The notes: a model not told the origin generated them from the letters alone. DNA of 64,000 nucleotides from Mycolicibacterium setense (GCF_000805385.1 NZ_JTJW01000003.1:186001-250000); one strand, 5' to 3'. Numbered from the stretch's first letter, positions 41,477-51,430 are shown. A program made the numbers and translations.

Positions 41477-42946
41477 ATGGACTTCGACGACTATCGTGCG
41501 CACGACGCCACCTCCTTGGCGAAACTGATTGCTGACAAGCAGGTTTCGGCGGCTGAGCTCCTCACCGCGGCCCGGGAGCGAGCAGCGGTGGTGAACCCGA
41601 AGATCAACGCCATCGTGCGCGACGTCCCGGCGTCGCCGTCGGACGACCTGACCGGCCCGTTCGCCGGGGTCCCGTTCCTGATCAAGGACCTCGCTCAGGA
41701 CTACGCGGGTTTGCCCACCTCGGCCGGGTCCCGTGCACAGATGTCGCTGATCGCCCCCGAGCACGCCACGGTCGTACAGCGCTGGATCGACGCGGGCCTG
41801 GTCATCTTCGGGAAAACCAACACCCCTGAGTTCGGTGCGAAGGGCATCACCGAGCCGGACGCGTGGGGGCCGGCCCGCAACCCCTGGGATCTGGGGCGGT
41901 CGCCGGGTGGCAGTTCGGGCGGATCGGCGGCGGCCGTCGCCGCGGGCATCGTGCCTTGCGCCGGCGCCAATGACGGCGGCGGATCGATTCGCATTCCCGC
42001 GGCGAGCTGTGGGCTTGTCGGGCTCAAACCGGGCCGAGGGCTGACGCCGTCGGGTCCGGCGACCGGGGAATCCATGCACGGCGCGGCCGTCCAAGGCGTC
42101 GTCTCCCGGACCGTGCGGGACACCGCGGCGATGCTCGATGTCCTCAGCGGCGGCGAACCCTGGGGGCCGTACCTGCCGGCTGTGCCCGCCGAGTCGTTCG
42201 CGTCGTGTGTGGGGGCGGAACCCGGAAAACTGCGGATCGGGTTGCGGGTGCCGACGGCGATCAACCCGGCACCACACCGCGAGGCGTTCGCAGCCGTCGA
42301 GGCAACGGCTGCCGTGCTGACCGAACTCGGCCACCATGTCGAGGAACTGCCGCAAGCGCCCTTCGATGACGCCGCGCTGGCCCGCGACTTCCTGCTGACC
42401 TGGTTCGTCTACAGCGCATGGGAACTGGCCGAGGCCAAGCGGCTGACCGGCGCGGGTGACGACGCGTTCGAGCGTGACACGCTCATCATGGCGGCGCTCG
42501 GGCGAGCCACGAGCAGCGTTGATTATCTGGACGCGGTGCAGCGGCGCCAGGAACACACGCGGCGGCTGAGCACCTATTTCGAGTCGTATGACCTGCTGTT
42601 GACCCCCACCCTGGCTACCCTGCCGCCCCGGATCGGCGAGTTCGACCTGCCGGTCGTGCTGCAGCACGCGGCTGACGCGCTGATCAAGACCCGTACCGCA
42701 AGCCTGTTGCGCTACACCAAGATCGTCGACGACATGGTGGACAAGAACCTTGGCTGGGTGCCCTACACGCAGCTGGCGAATATCACTGGCCGCCCGGCGA
42801 TCTCGCTACCGCTGCACTGGACCGCAGAAGGTCTGCCGCTTGGTGTCCAGTTCGTCGCTCCGCTTGCCGGGGAGGCGCTGCTGCTCAAGCTCTCAGCCCA
42901 GCTCGAGCAAGCGATGCCCTGGGCCGGTCGCCTCGCCCCGGTCTGA
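41477..42946 (+). CDS. Amidase (amidase signature family)
   Basis: A 489-residue amidase-signature hydrolase of carboxamides. The Ser-cisSer-Lys triad is visible: Lys in FAGVPFLIKDLAQDYAG, and the Ser-rich GRSPGGSSGGSAAAVAAG with the nucleophile in GGSIRIPAASCGLVGLKP. The length is typical. The substrate could be an aryl or aliphatic amide or a 6-aminohexanoate-like compound. The ATG is placed by the -10 box rather than a ribosome-binding site. It converges on a HAD-like gene 18 bp away without a clear terminator. Confidence 0.9.
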   Translation: MDFDDYRAHDATSLAKLIADKQVSAAELLTAARERAAVVNPKINAIVRDVPASPSDDLTGPFAGVPFLIKDLAQDYAGLPTSAGSRAQMSLIAPEHATVVQRWIDAGLVIFGKTNTPEFGAKGITEPDAWGPARNPWDLGRSPGGSSGGSAAAVAAGIVPCAGANDGGGSIRIPAASCGLVGLKPGRGLTPSGPATGESMHGAAVQGVVSRTVRDTAAMLDVLSGGEPWGPYLPAVPAESFASCVGAEPGKLRIGLRVPTAINPAPHREAFAAVEATAAVLTELGHHVEELPQAPFDDAALARDFLLTWFVYSAWELAEAKRLTGAGDDAFERDTLIMAALGRATSSVDYLDAVQRRQEHTRRLSTYFESYDLLLTPTLATLPPRIGEFDLPVVLQHAADALIKTRTASLLRYTKIVDDMVDKNLGWVPYTQLANITGRPAISLPLHWTAEGLPLGVQFVAPLAGEALLLKLSAQLEQAMPWAGRLAPV

Positions 42947-42963
42947 CCGGATGTGTGATCTGT

Positions 42964-43731
42964 CTAGCGCAGTTGCGCGATTCGTTCGGTGAAAGCGGTT
43001 GGAGTCAGACCGAATTGGACCATGATGTCCTCTGCGGGCGGTCCGCCGAAGGGATCCCACCGTCGGGCGAAATCCAGTAGCCGCGCTGAATCGTTGCCGA
43101 CGGATGCGGTTGATCGCCGCAGCAGTGGGCGGACGTCGATGATGTGTGCCACTCCGGCGGCACGTGCGGCCTGGATGCCGTTGTCGGTCGCCTCGTAGAC
43201 CTGAACGCCGGTTGCGGGGAGGCCGAGCCGACGGCATGCGAGCAAGTGGCCGTCCGGATACGGCGTGCCCCGCACAACGGCATCGCGGGTGACGACGACG
43301 CTCATCGTGGTGTCGAGACGGAACGCGCGCATCGATGCGGTGACCACCGATCGGTCGGATGTCGTGACGACTCCGATGGGAAGCGATGGCTGGTGCCGGT
43401 GGATCAGCTTGTGCACGAGGGTATTCGGCTGGATCGTTGTGAAGAGTCTCTCGGTCAGCCGATTACGTTCGGCAATGATCGCGTGTGGATCGGCTGTCAC
43501 TGACGAGTGTTCGCAGGCGCGGGTGACCATGTCGACGATCGGTAGATGGTGGTGTTGGTCGAACCAGCGTTGATCGATGTCGGCACCGTGGGCTGCCAGA
43601 GTTCTGTTCAGCACGTTGTAGTTGAAGTCCGGTGTGCCGAAAAGCGTTCCTTCCCAGCCGAACAGGAGAGCGCAAACGTCTGAGCTGGGTTCCAGATCGG
43701 ATGACCGGTAGGCAGTGGTGACGGTGGTCAA
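42964..43731 (-). CDS. HAD-like protein with degenerate catalytic motif
   Basis: A 255-residue protein of the beta-phosphoglucomutase-like HAD group. Motif I reads FGWEGTL (residues 24-30) where active enzymes have DxDGT: the nucleophilic Asp is Gly25 and the second Asp is Glu27. Motif II (VTTSDRS), motif III (Arg in RGTPYPDGHLLA replacing Lys) and motif IV (EATDNGIQAARAAG, lacking DD) are also altered. It is therefore probably catalytically inactive, perhaps a binding or regulatory protein. The TTG start at 43731 is uncertain. It is 58 bp downstream of the MFS permease stop in the same direction. Confidence 0.78.
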   Translation of the reverse strand: MTTVTTAYRSSDLEPSSDVCALLFGWEGTLFGTPDFNYNVLNRTLAAHGADIDQRWFDQHHHLPIVDMVTRACEHSSVTADPHAIIAERNRLTERLFTTIQPNTLVHKLIHRHQPSLPIGVVTTSDRSVVTASMRAFRLDTTMSVVVTRDAVVRGTPYPDGHLLACRRLGLPATGVQVYEATDNGIQAARAAGVAHIIDVRPLLRRSTASVGNDSARLLDFARRWDPFGGPPAEDIMVQFGLTPTAFTERIAQLR

Positions 43732-43789
43732 GGTCGACGGGTGCTCCGGCGCGGTATCGCGGGCGGTCGTGATGCGGACGGAATCTTCG

Positions 43790-45139
43790 TCAATGCGTCT
43801 TGTGTGCCGGTGCCGGCTCGGGAAAGAACACGTCCGTGACGTCGACTGACTTCTTCCGGACCAGCATCACGGAAGCGGCTGCGATCAGGCTGGCCGCAGC
43901 CAGTGCGTACAGGCCCCAGGTGACGGCGCCGGTGGCTTGTTTGATCAGGCCGAATCCGAACGGTGCCACGAACCCGCCCAGATTGCCCAGCGAGTTGATG
44001 ATCGCGATCGCGGGCGCCAACACCATTGGGTGCATTGAAGATTGGGGGATGGACCAGAACAGGGGACTGGCGCTCTTGAACCCCATTGCCGCGATGCACA
44101 GGAACAGCAGTGCCAGCAAGGGGGAAGTGATGGCCGCCAGGTAGGTGCCGGTGGCTGCGGTGAGCAGCGCGAAGATCAGCAGGGGGCGGCGTAGATCGGG
44201 TCTGCGGTCCCCGAGGCGCGAGGACAGGTACATCGCGATGACGGCACTGATCCACGGCAGGCTCGACAGCAGGCCGACGGTGATGTCGTTGAGGCCGTGG
44301 ATGCGACGCACGATGGATGGCAGCCAGAACGTGTTGGCGTAGATCGACAACTGAATGGCGAAGTAGATCCAGCAGAACAGCAGCAGCTTGGGGTCCGCCA
44401 ACATCTTCCAGCGGTTGCCCTTCCCCTCGACACCGGACGCCTCGGCCTTTTCGGCTTCCTCGGCGTCGATGGTGGCAATCAGGGCGTCCTGTTCGGCGCG
44501 GGTCAGCCACCGGGCATCGCGGATCTTCGAGTTGAGCATGAAGTATGCGACGACGCCGACGAGCACCGACAGCATGCCTTCGATCAGGAACAGCCACTGC
44601 CATCCGCGCAGACCACCCTGACCGTGCAAGGAGAGCAGAGGGCCCGACAGCGGACCCGAGATCGCCGCGGCGATGGAGGAGCCTGCGATGAACAGCGCCG
44701 TTGCCCGCCCGCGGTGGCTGTCGGGCAACCACTTGGCCATGTAGTAGATGACCGCCGGGAAGAAGCCGGCCTCGGCCATGCCGAGCAGGAATCGCAGGAC
44801 GTAGAACATCTCGGCGCTTTGGACGAACATCATGGCGGCCGACACCAGGCCCCAGCTGATCATGATGCGCGTCAGCCAGATGCGGGCGCCGAACTTCTCC
44901 ATCAGGATGTTGCTCGGAAGTTCGAAAATGGCGTAGGCCACGAAGAACACGCCTGCTCCGAAACCATAAGCGGCAGCACCGATGCCGACGTCCGCCTCGA
45001 GGTACTCCTGTGCGTAGCCGATGTTGGCGCGGTTCAGCTGATTGCAGATCAGCATGATGATCAGCAGCGGTACCACGCGACGGAAGAATTTCGACACCGC
45101 CGACTGCAGGTCGGCGGACGCGGGCTGCGTGATCTGCAC
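43790..45139 (-). CDS. MFS transporter, anion:cation symporter (ACS) family
   Basis: A 449-residue permease with 12 helices. ACS-family marks are present: LNRANIGYAQEYLEADVGIG after TM1, FELPSNILMEKFGARIWLTRIMISWG, and FLLGMAEAGFFPAVIYYMAKWLPDSHRGRATALF. These transporters import organic anions such as phthalate, 4-hydroxyphenylacetate, tartrate or hexuronates. The GTG start has GGAG about 6 nt upstream. A candidate operator (45224-45238) lies 85 bp upstream. It is clustered with the HAD-like gene; the substrate is unknown. Confidence 0.88.
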   Translation of the reverse strand: MQITQPASADLQSAVSKFFRRVVPLLIIMLICNQLNRANIGYAQEYLEADVGIGAAAYGFGAGVFFVAYAIFELPSNILMEKFGARIWLTRIMISWGLVSAAMMFVQSAEMFYVLRFLLGMAEAGFFPAVIYYMAKWLPDSHRGRATALFIAGSSIAAAISGPLSGPLLSLHGQGGLRGWQWLFLIEGMLSVLVGVVAYFMLNSKIRDARWLTRAEQDALIATIDAEEAEKAEASGVEGKGNRWKMLADPKLLLFCWIYFAIQLSIYANTFWLPSIVRRIHGLNDITVGLLSSLPWISAVIAMYLSSRLGDRRPDLRRPLLIFALLTAATGTYLAAITSPLLALLFLCIAAMGFKSASPLFWSIPQSSMHPMVLAPAIAIINSLGNLGGFVAPFGFGLIKQATGAVTWGLYALAAASLIAAASVMLVRKKSVDVTDVFFPEPAPAHKTH

Positions 45140-45483
45140 TGCCGCTCCATTCGGTCAACCGCACCGAGTGCGCGGTGGTCAGGGATACACCGGCGAGTGA
45201 CCCGCCTCACAGTGGAACGTAAAGCATCGTATTGATGCACGTCCAAGACCGATATGGCATGAGCTGATCCAGCCTCGGTATTGGTGCTTGTCCCCCGCCA
45301 GGATCGGTGGCCCGGCGTCCCCCTCATCTCCGCGGAAGATGACTGAGATCAAAAGCAATCGTTGGACTTGATGCTCTATCGGGAGTCAGATGGACGCATG
45401 GCATTCAGCAGGAGCCGCCCCGTCGCTGTAACAGATGAATGTCGTTATGCCCCTGATGAATTCGTCGGCTCAAGGAGTCCTAC
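45140..45483. other. Intergenic region with operator-like repeat
   Basis: No supported gene. GCATC-GTATT-GATGC (45224-45238) is an inverted repeat upstream of the leftward MFS gene, of GntR/TetR size. AAGGAG at the right edge is the ribosome-binding site of the gene at 45484. Confidence 0.45.
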
Positions 45484-45912
45484 ATGCCCGTCGTCCGTTT
45501 CCAGATGACCTCCGCGCTCGACCCGGCCGCCCTCATGGGTGTGCTGACCGACTTCGGGCCGTCCCGGCCGCAGCAGTGGCCGACGATCGATGCGGATCAC
45601 TTTGAAGTGCACGCTCTCGGGGACACCTGGGCCGAAGTGACCGAGGGGACAGCGTCGGCGTGGGAACGCGCCCGCTACGACTGGGACCCCAAGCGCGGGC
45701 GCGTCACCATCGCCACCCATGACTCGAAGGTCTTCGGCCCCGGCGGTGGCTGGACGTTCCAACTCACCTCGCAGGCCACCGGCACCCGGGTGGACATCGA
45801 ATTGATCCGCAACCCAACGGGACTCAAACGCAAGCTGCTTGCCGCGCTGCTGCCCGTCGTGGCACCCAGCGCGCTCAAGAAGTCGTTCGCCGGGCCGCTG
45901 CAGGCTAGGTGA
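45484..45912 (+). CDS. SRPBCC (polyketide cyclase/START-like) protein
   Basis: A 142-residue soluble protein with the helix-grip pattern: an N-terminal strand (VVRFQMTSALDPAALMGVLTDFGPSRPQQWP), a central sheet (WAEVTEGTASAWERARYDW), then GGGWTFQLTSQATGTRVDIEL and a long C-terminal helix (LKRKLLAALLPVVAPSALKKSF). The fold binds a hydrophobic ligand; no catalytic residue is recognisable. AAGGAG precedes the ATG. It overlaps the convergent hydrolase gene by 8 bp. Confidence 0.8.
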   Translation: MPVVRFQMTSALDPAALMGVLTDFGPSRPQQWPTIDADHFEVHALGDTWAEVTEGTASAWERARYDWDPKRGRVTIATHDSKVFGPGGGWTFQLTSQATGTRVDIELIRNPTGLKRKLLAALLPVVAPSALKKSFAGPLQAR

Positions 45913-46831
45913 TCGACCAGAACTCCAGCAGGGTGCGGATGGTCGCCACCAGCGGCAGGGGTTGATCCAGCATGGGGTGATGGCCGGCCTCTGCGAGTTC
46001 GACGAACGGCCCGCGTAGTTGCAGCATCGAGCGAATCTGATCGGCCATCCGAGGTGGAACCACGCCGTCTTCACAACGCAAATACCCCACCCGGCAAGGG
46101 ATCCTGGCGAAGGCGTTCTCCAGGATCTCCTCGTCGGCGGCCGTCTCGTCCAGCAGGTGCCCGCCGAAGATATCGGGGTCGAATTTCCACACCCATCCGT
46201 CGTCGGTCTTGCGTATCGATTCCACGGCGATGTGGTGACCGATGTAGGGCAGCGTCACGTCCTGCTTGGGCACCGCGCGGAACCGGGCCAGGATCTCGTC
46301 CTCGGACTGGTATCCGGCGGTGTCCCGGCGGCGGTTACGCAGTCGGACTTCTTCGGGGGCGCGTTCACGCAGCGGCGAATCGATGACCAGGATGCTGTCG
46401 ATCTGTGCGCCGTAGCGGGTGGCGGCTGAGGCGCCGACCCAGCCGCCCATGCTGTGCCCGACGATGGCGGGCCGCGCCGAGGATCCCGAGGCTTCTGATG
46501 CCGCGAGAACTTCCCGGGCCCAGATCGACAGGGCGTATTCGGTGCGGGTGCCGCTGTCGCCGTGCCCGCTCAGATCGGGTGCGATCACCCGATGGGTGCG
46601 GGCGAAGAACGGCGCGATGTGATCCCACCAGCCGGAGTGCGCTCCACCGCCATGGACGAACGCGAGCGGTGGTTTGTCCGGGTCGCCCCAGGAGCGCACG
46701 TGAATGGAGCAGCCGTCGACATCGATGGTGGAGTGCTCTGGTGTCTGTTCCAGGGCAGAGGTGAACCAGGCCGGAGCATCCGCCATGGGATGCGGCGGCG
46801 GGGACGGTTCACGGCGGAACATGCGACTCAC
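45905..46831 (-). CDS. Alpha/beta hydrolase
   Basis: A 308-residue alpha/beta-hydrolase-fold enzyme. HGGGAHSGWWDHI forms the oxyanion loop, GHSMGG the nucleophile elbow (Ser near residue 127), and EAGHHPMLDQP holds the catalytic His. The acid is probably in the CEDGVVPP strand. The lid region is about 150-215. It is probably an esterase or epoxide-hydrolase-like enzyme; with the elbow GHSMGG, esterase or C-C hydrolase is more likely. Substrate unknown. Confidence 0.87.
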   Translation of the reverse strand: MSRMFRREPSPPPHPMADAPAWFTSALEQTPEHSTIDVDGCSIHVRSWGDPDKPPLAFVHGGGAHSGWWDHIAPFFARTHRVIAPDLSGHGDSGTRTEYALSIWAREVLAASEASGSSARPAIVGHSMGGWVGASAATRYGAQIDSILVIDSPLRERAPEEVRLRNRRRDTAGYQSEDEILARFRAVPKQDVTLPYIGHHIAVESIRKTDDGWVWKFDPDIFGGHLLDETAADEEILENAFARIPCRVGYLRCEDGVVPPRMADQIRSMLQLRGPFVELAEAGHHPMLDQPLPLVATIRTLLEFWSIT

Positions 46832-46914
46832 CTGCTAAGTCTGTCGCATCCCGGAAACCCGATCGACACATGCCCGACGATTTCCGACAGTGTCGAGGTG
46901 ATGGTGCCCGGCGG

Positions 46915-47514
46915 TCAGGACACCGCGAGGCTGACGCCCAGCGCGACCATCATCACCGCGATGACGCCGTCGAGAATGCGCCAGGTCATCGGGGTGGCGA
47001 ACAGCCCGGCCAGCCGACGCGCGCCGAGGCCCAGCCCGGTGAACCACAGTGCACTCGCGGCCACCGCGCCGGCACCGAAGAGCCATCGTTGCTCGCGGTG
47101 TTCGTTGGCCAGGGAGCCGAGCAGCACCACGGTGTCCAGGTACACGTGCGGGTTCAGCCAGGTCAACGCCAGGCAGGTGACCAGCACCTCGGCCAGGCGG
47201 GCCGGGGTGCGCTCGGACGGGTTGAGGGTTGCCGGCCGGAAGGCGCGGCGCGCGGCGAGCACGCCGTAGCCGATAAGGAAGGCTGCGCCCCCGAACTTCG
47301 CCACCGCCATGGCATCGGGGTGAGCCGTGATCACTGCACCGACGCCGGCGATGCCCGCGGCGATCAGGATCAGATCGGAGACCGTGCACAACGCGATCAC
47401 GGCGACGATGTGCTCCCCACGGATGCCTTGGCGCAACACGAAGGCGTTCTGCGCGCCGATGGCGGCGATCAACGCCATGGTGGTGAGGAATCCGATGAGG
47501 ACGGGGGAAGCCAT
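46915..47514 (-). CDS. lysE: LysE/ArgO-family amino acid exporter
   Basis: A 199-residue membrane protein with six helices. LysE-family sequences are [28 protein letters not shown] at the N-terminus and [22 protein letters not shown] in the middle. It exports lysine/arginine-type amino acids, like Rv1986. The ATG at 47514 follows TACGCT by 6 nt (leaderless); an upstream frame to 47544 is unlikely. The LysG-type regulator that normally diverges from this gene is not present; only about 190 bp without a gene lie between it and the next gene. Confidence 0.9.
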   Translation of the reverse strand: MASPVLIGFLTTMALIAAIGAQNAFVLRQGIRGEHIVAVIALCTVSDLILIAAGIAGVGAVITAHPDAMAVAKFGGAAFLIGYGVLAARRAFRPATLNPSERTPARLAEVLVTCLALTWLNPHVYLDTVVLLGSLANEHREQRWLFGAGAVAASALWFTGLGLGARRLAGLFATPMTWRILDGVIAVMMVALGVSLAVS

Positions 47515-47520
47515 GTTTTG

Positions 47521-47526
47521 AGCGTA
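47521..47526 (-). promoter_or_regulatory. -10 box of lysE, leaderless start
   Basis: Minus-strand TACGCT, spacer CAAAAC, ATG at 47514. Confidence 0.55.
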
Positions 47527-47701
47527 TGGAGGTGCGGTGATCAAGTACAGCTAATGATTCTTCATGTGGATTAGTTAATCTTATGGATAACCTTCGCGAA
47601 ACCATGCGCATCGCGGAAAAGTCGGGTTCACACCCCGGTCGATCAACACTGACAGCCGACCGGAAAGCTAGATCGCGATGCTAGCTAGATCTCCGGGTGG
47701 A

Positions 47702-48388
47702 CTACGCGTAGCCGACCCATCCCCGGAAGTTGAACGCCAGGAAGAAGTCTGCGACGTCGCTGAATCCGGCTTCCTCGAGGATGGTGCGGTCTTCCTCTGG
47801 TGACACGACGGGGACGCCGGATTCGATTGCAACACGAGCCTTCTCCGCATCCGCGGGATCGATGCCTGTTGCGACGAGGTATGCCACATGCCGGTCTATC
47901 CAGGTCTGTCGTTCAGCCTCATGGCGGTGCGCAATGCTGAGATGCATCACGACGAACGGGGCCCCGGGCGTCAGCCGGCGCCGTACCTCGGTCGCTGTAC
48001 GCAGTCGTTCGTCGGGTGTAAGGAAGTGCAGTGTCAGCAGACTGGTTGCAGCGTCGAAGAGGCCAAGCGGTGCGTCGTCGATATACCCGTTGTGCATCGT
48101 CACCCGCGACGCGTCTGATCCGAGGGTCTGTACCGCGAGATCCAGCATCGCAGCCGATGGGTCGACCGCATCGAAGGTCCATCCTGGGTGAGTCTCCGCG
48201 AGTGCCTTCGTCTCCAGTCCTCCGCCGGCCCCCAGCACCAGCAGCCTCGCGTCAGACGGAGCGCGTTCCTCGATGAGGACGCCGACAAGGCGGTGAATGT
48301 CGGCCAGGGCGGGCACCATCTGCCCGGCGCGCTTGGCGTACATGGCGACGTGGGCGGGATCGTCAAATGGGTTCGTTGGTGTGGTCAC
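47702..48388 (-). CDS. Class I SAM-dependent methyltransferase
   Basis: A 228-residue methyltransferase. SAM motif I reads LLVLGAGGGLETKALAE, followed by the acidic post-motif FDAVDPSAAML and motif II/III FDAATSLLTLHFL. It resembles the tRNA (cmo5U34)-methyltransferase-like/UbiE group, but the substrate is not determined. The GTG at 48388 was chosen because the upstream extension (35 residues) is low-complexity. It stands alone between lysE and a transposase remnant. Confidence 0.82.
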   Translation of the reverse strand: MTTPTNPFDDPAHVAMYAKRAGQMVPALADIHRLVGVLIEERAPSDARLLVLGAGGGLETKALAETHPGWTFDAVDPSAAMLDLAVQTLGSDASRVTMHNGYIDDAPLGLFDAATSLLTLHFLTPDERLRTATEVRRRLTPGAPFVVMHLSIAHRHEAERQTWIDRHVAYLVATGIDPADAEKARVAIESGVPVVSPEEDRTILEEAGFSDVADFFLAFNFRGWVGYA

Positions 48389-48532
48389 GGCACGAGGGTG
48401 GCCGCCTGGCGTCAAGGATGGCAAGTGAACTTGCCATCTGGGCAATATGCACGTCGTCGCCGAACTTACGGGGATAGGGCCTGGGCGCAGTGACATCCTT
48501 CCAGCTCGCCGACGCCGGGCAAGCCAACTCAG

Positions 48533-48836
48533 ATGTCACCTATCCATGTAGCAGACCCGACTGCGGCGGTGAAGCGTTGGCTGACAAGCCATCCCAGAGT
48601 CGTCCTGCATTGTACCCTGACCAGTTCGTCCTGGCTCAATCTGATTGAACGCTGGTTTTCTGAGCTGACCGACATTACTGCGCCGCGGCACCACACCTCA
48701 GTGCGTTAGCGCAACGTCGACATCCACGCCTTGGTCCAATCATGCAACGACAACCTCGCCCGAACGTCTGGACCAAACCACCGCCCAAATCCTGGGCGGC
48801 ATCGGAATCTACTGCACCAGAATCAATGACTCACGA
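48533..48836 (+). pseudogene. IS630-family transposase, degraded C-terminal remnant
   Basis: From ATG 48533 the frame reads TAAVKRWLTSHPRVVLH, then SSSWLNLIERWFSELT, the hallmark of the IS630/Tc1 transposase core with its third catalytic acid (Glu in NLIER). It is broken by TAG at 48707. The same frame continues as NVDIHALVQSCNDN, then a +1 shift gives the typical C-terminus TAQILGGIGIYCTRINDS. The N-terminal two thirds with the first two catalytic Asp residues are missing. Inverted terminal repeats were not found. It is a decayed insertion, probably old. Confidence 0.8.
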
Positions 48837-48861
48837 CTGGCCAGAACCGCCCGGCACCGCG

Positions 48862-49548
48862 TCAGGGGCAAGCTGCGGGCTCGGGAGAGTCGCTCGCATC
48901 GGTCCCGGCGCTGTCCCGGTGGATATCTGGGTCTATTCGTCGATTGGCACGACGGACCGCCCAGTACACCACCACCGACACCACGCCGAGCAGTGGATAG
49001 CCCATGGCGATTCTGGCAAGCGCCAGCCAGCCGCTGAAGCCACCGTCGTAAAGCCATTGCTGCACAACGAATCGCGCGGTGAACAACGCCACGAATGCCA
49101 GCGTGGCGACGTCGAACGCGTGCAGCGCCACGGTGTCGGCGCGCCATGTCCGATCGGGTCCGGCGCTACGTAGCAGGTTCCATATCACTCCGACCAAGGG
49201 GCGCCGCACCAAGAGGGATACGGAGAACACAGCCGCCATCGCCAGACTGAGCCAGATTCCCGGCAGGAAGTAGTCTTCGGCGGATCCGGTGTAGTAGGCG
49301 ATCAGCGCGGCGACGACGACCCCGAGCAGTCCCGATACCGCCGGCTGAATCGGCTGCTTGCGCAACAGCCGGAACACGATCAGTCCCACGCTGACGCAAA
49401 CGGATATCACGACCGCGGCGTTCAGGCCCGCTATCGCGTTCGCGACGACGTAGGCGAACGTGGGCAGGCTGGCGTACACCAGCCCGGATATCCCGCCCAT
49501 GCGTTCGAGCAATGTCGGTGAATGTTCTTGCTCCAGTTTGTCGGTCAC
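48862..49548 (-). CDS. DUF3159 family membrane protein
   Basis: A 228-residue membrane protein with about six helices. The N-terminal GGISGLVYASLPTFAYVVANAIAGL and the following LLRKQPIQPAVSGLLGVVVAALIAYYTGSAEDYFLPGIW match the actinobacterial DUF3159 family, of unknown function. The GTG start overlaps the stop of the S9 peptidase gene (GTGA), so translation is coupled. Because the peptidase is frameshifted, expression of this gene may depend on the downstream half being translated. Confidence 0.85.
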   Translation of the reverse strand: MTDKLEQEHSPTLLERMGGISGLVYASLPTFAYVVANAIAGLNAAVVISVCVSVGLIVFRLLRKQPIQPAVSGLLGVVVAALIAYYTGSAEDYFLPGIWLSLAMAAVFSVSLLVRRPLVGVIWNLLRSAGPDRTWRADTVALHAFDVATLAFVALFTARFVVQQWLYDGGFSGWLALARIAMGYPLLGVVSVVVYWAVRRANRRIDPDIHRDSAGTDASDSPEPAACP

Positions 49549-51430
49549 GCTTTCCTTCCGTCACCGAGATGCTCTGCGAGGAAGCGGTCGACGGTCTTGT
49601 ACATGTCGATCACGTTGTCGGGGTTGATGAATCCGTGCCCCTCGTCGTGTTTGATCATGTATTCCACCTTGACTCCGCGGCTGCGCAACGCCTCGACCAG
49701 GTTGTCGGATTCGGCCTGCACCACGCGAACATCGTTGGCGCCCTGGATGACCAGAAGCGGCGTGCGGATCTGGTCGACCTTCGTGATCGGCGAACGGGAC
49801 AGCATGTCGGCCAACTGATCCGGGTCGTCGGGGTTGCCGACGAACAGGTGCCAGTTGTTGGCCAGGTGCGGGCGTGCGATCTCGGGTAGCGTCCGCATGA
49901 AGTTGCTCAGGTCGGAGATGCCGACGTAATCGACTGCGGCGGCGAACACATCGGGTGTGAAGGTGACGCCAACGAGCGTCGCGTATCCGCCGTAGGAGCC
50001 GCCGAAGATGGCGATCCGCTTCGGATCCGCATACCCCTGCTGGACGGCCCAGTCCACACTGTCGATCAGATCGTCGTGCATTTTGCCGGCGAACTCACCG
50101 ACCGCGGCCTTGGTGAAGGCCTTGCCGAAGCCCGCCGACCCGCGGAAGTTGACCTGCAGCACCGCATATCCGCGGTTGGCCAGCAGCTGCACCGGCGGGT
50201 TGAACATCCAGCCGTCCCGCGTCCAGGGCCCGCCGTGCACCAGCAGCACCATCGGCAGATTCTTCGGCGGCACCCCGACCGGCAGGGTCAGATACCCGTG
50301 CAGATCCAGCCCGTCGCGCGAGCGGATGGTGACCGGCTCCATCGCCGCCAGGACGCCGGGATCGAGCTGCGGATGCGACCCGAACAGCAGCCGGCTCTCC
50401 CCTGTGTCGTGGTCGTAGAGGTAGGTCATCCCCGCTTCGCGGTCATGGGTGAAGTTGACCACCCAGCGTCGGCCGGTCAGGTCGGAGCTCAGGGCGTTCA
50501 CGTCGCCATCGGACAGCTTCTCCAGGTTCGCCAGCACCGCCGCGAAGTGCGGGTCCAGCGGCTGAATCACCTGACGCTCCAACAGGTACCGCACCCCGAG
50601 CAGATCGCCGGTCCGCCGGTCCAGGATCAGCGGCTCGGCCAGCGTGGTGAACACGCTGGCCCGGGTGTCCACGTCGTAGACCGGATGGCTGTCGACGTGG
50701 GTCTGCTCGCCGGTGATGACGTCGACGCGCACGATGCGGGTCCGGTCGGTGCCGTCGTTGGAGCCGATCCAGATGCCGGTGCCGTCCGGGGTGATGGTGA
50801 TCGGATACAGCCCCATCGGGTAGTCACGGCCGTCGAAGGTGACGATGGAGCGCAGCGTCTCCGTCCGCGGCTCCCACTGCAACAGCTCCACGTCACCGTC
50901 GGCAGTCAGTGCGGTGGAGAACAAGTCGCCGTTGCTGCTGGCTCGCCAGCCTGATCCCTTACCGGGGTTCTTCGCCACCATGTGAGTTCACCGGTGGCGA
51001 TGTCCAGTTCGTAGGCGTCCATCAGGGTTGGTGTGCGGTTGTTGGTGTACACCATCGCCTTCGCAGGATCGCCGAGCAGTTCGTGGGCGGCCATCGCTCC
51101 CGGGAACGGAGTCAGGTCGACGGCACCGGGCTCGGGGTCCTGCAGGTCGGCCCGGAAGACGTGCCAGTTCTCGTCGCCGCCGGTGTCCTGCAGGTAGAGC
51201 AGCCAGCGGGAGTCCTTGGTCCACTCGTAGTGAATGATGCTGCGGGTGCTGTCGGCGGTGACGCGCTGCGGCTCGCCGTCGAGGTTGTCCACGTCCTGGA
51301 TCCAGATGTTGAGGCGGTCCCGCCACGGCGCCAGGTAGGCGATACGGGTGCCGTCGGGTGAGATCGATGCCTGCGCGCGGGCGGGCGGCGCGAACAGATC
51401 GTCGACGGAGAGCAACTCAGGTGTTGGCAT
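49545..51430 (-). pseudogene. S9-family prolyl oligopeptidase-like peptidase, interrupted by a single-base frameshift
   Basis: Two frames make one protein of about 628 residues. Residues 1-150 from the ATG at 51430 are beta-propeller (SISPDGTRIAYLAPWRDRLN to DIATGELT). The remainder starts in another frame at 50981 (VAKNPGKGSG) and carries the hydrolase domain with GGSYGGYAT, GANDVRVV and DEGHGF, the Ser-Asp-His triad. At 50980-50984 the coding strand reads CTCACATGG where CTCACCATGG would keep the frame, so one C is missing. The downstream frame has its own ATG there and could be expressed separately as a propeller-truncated protein. Real mutation and sequencing error cannot be distinguished here. 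Confidence 0.82.
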
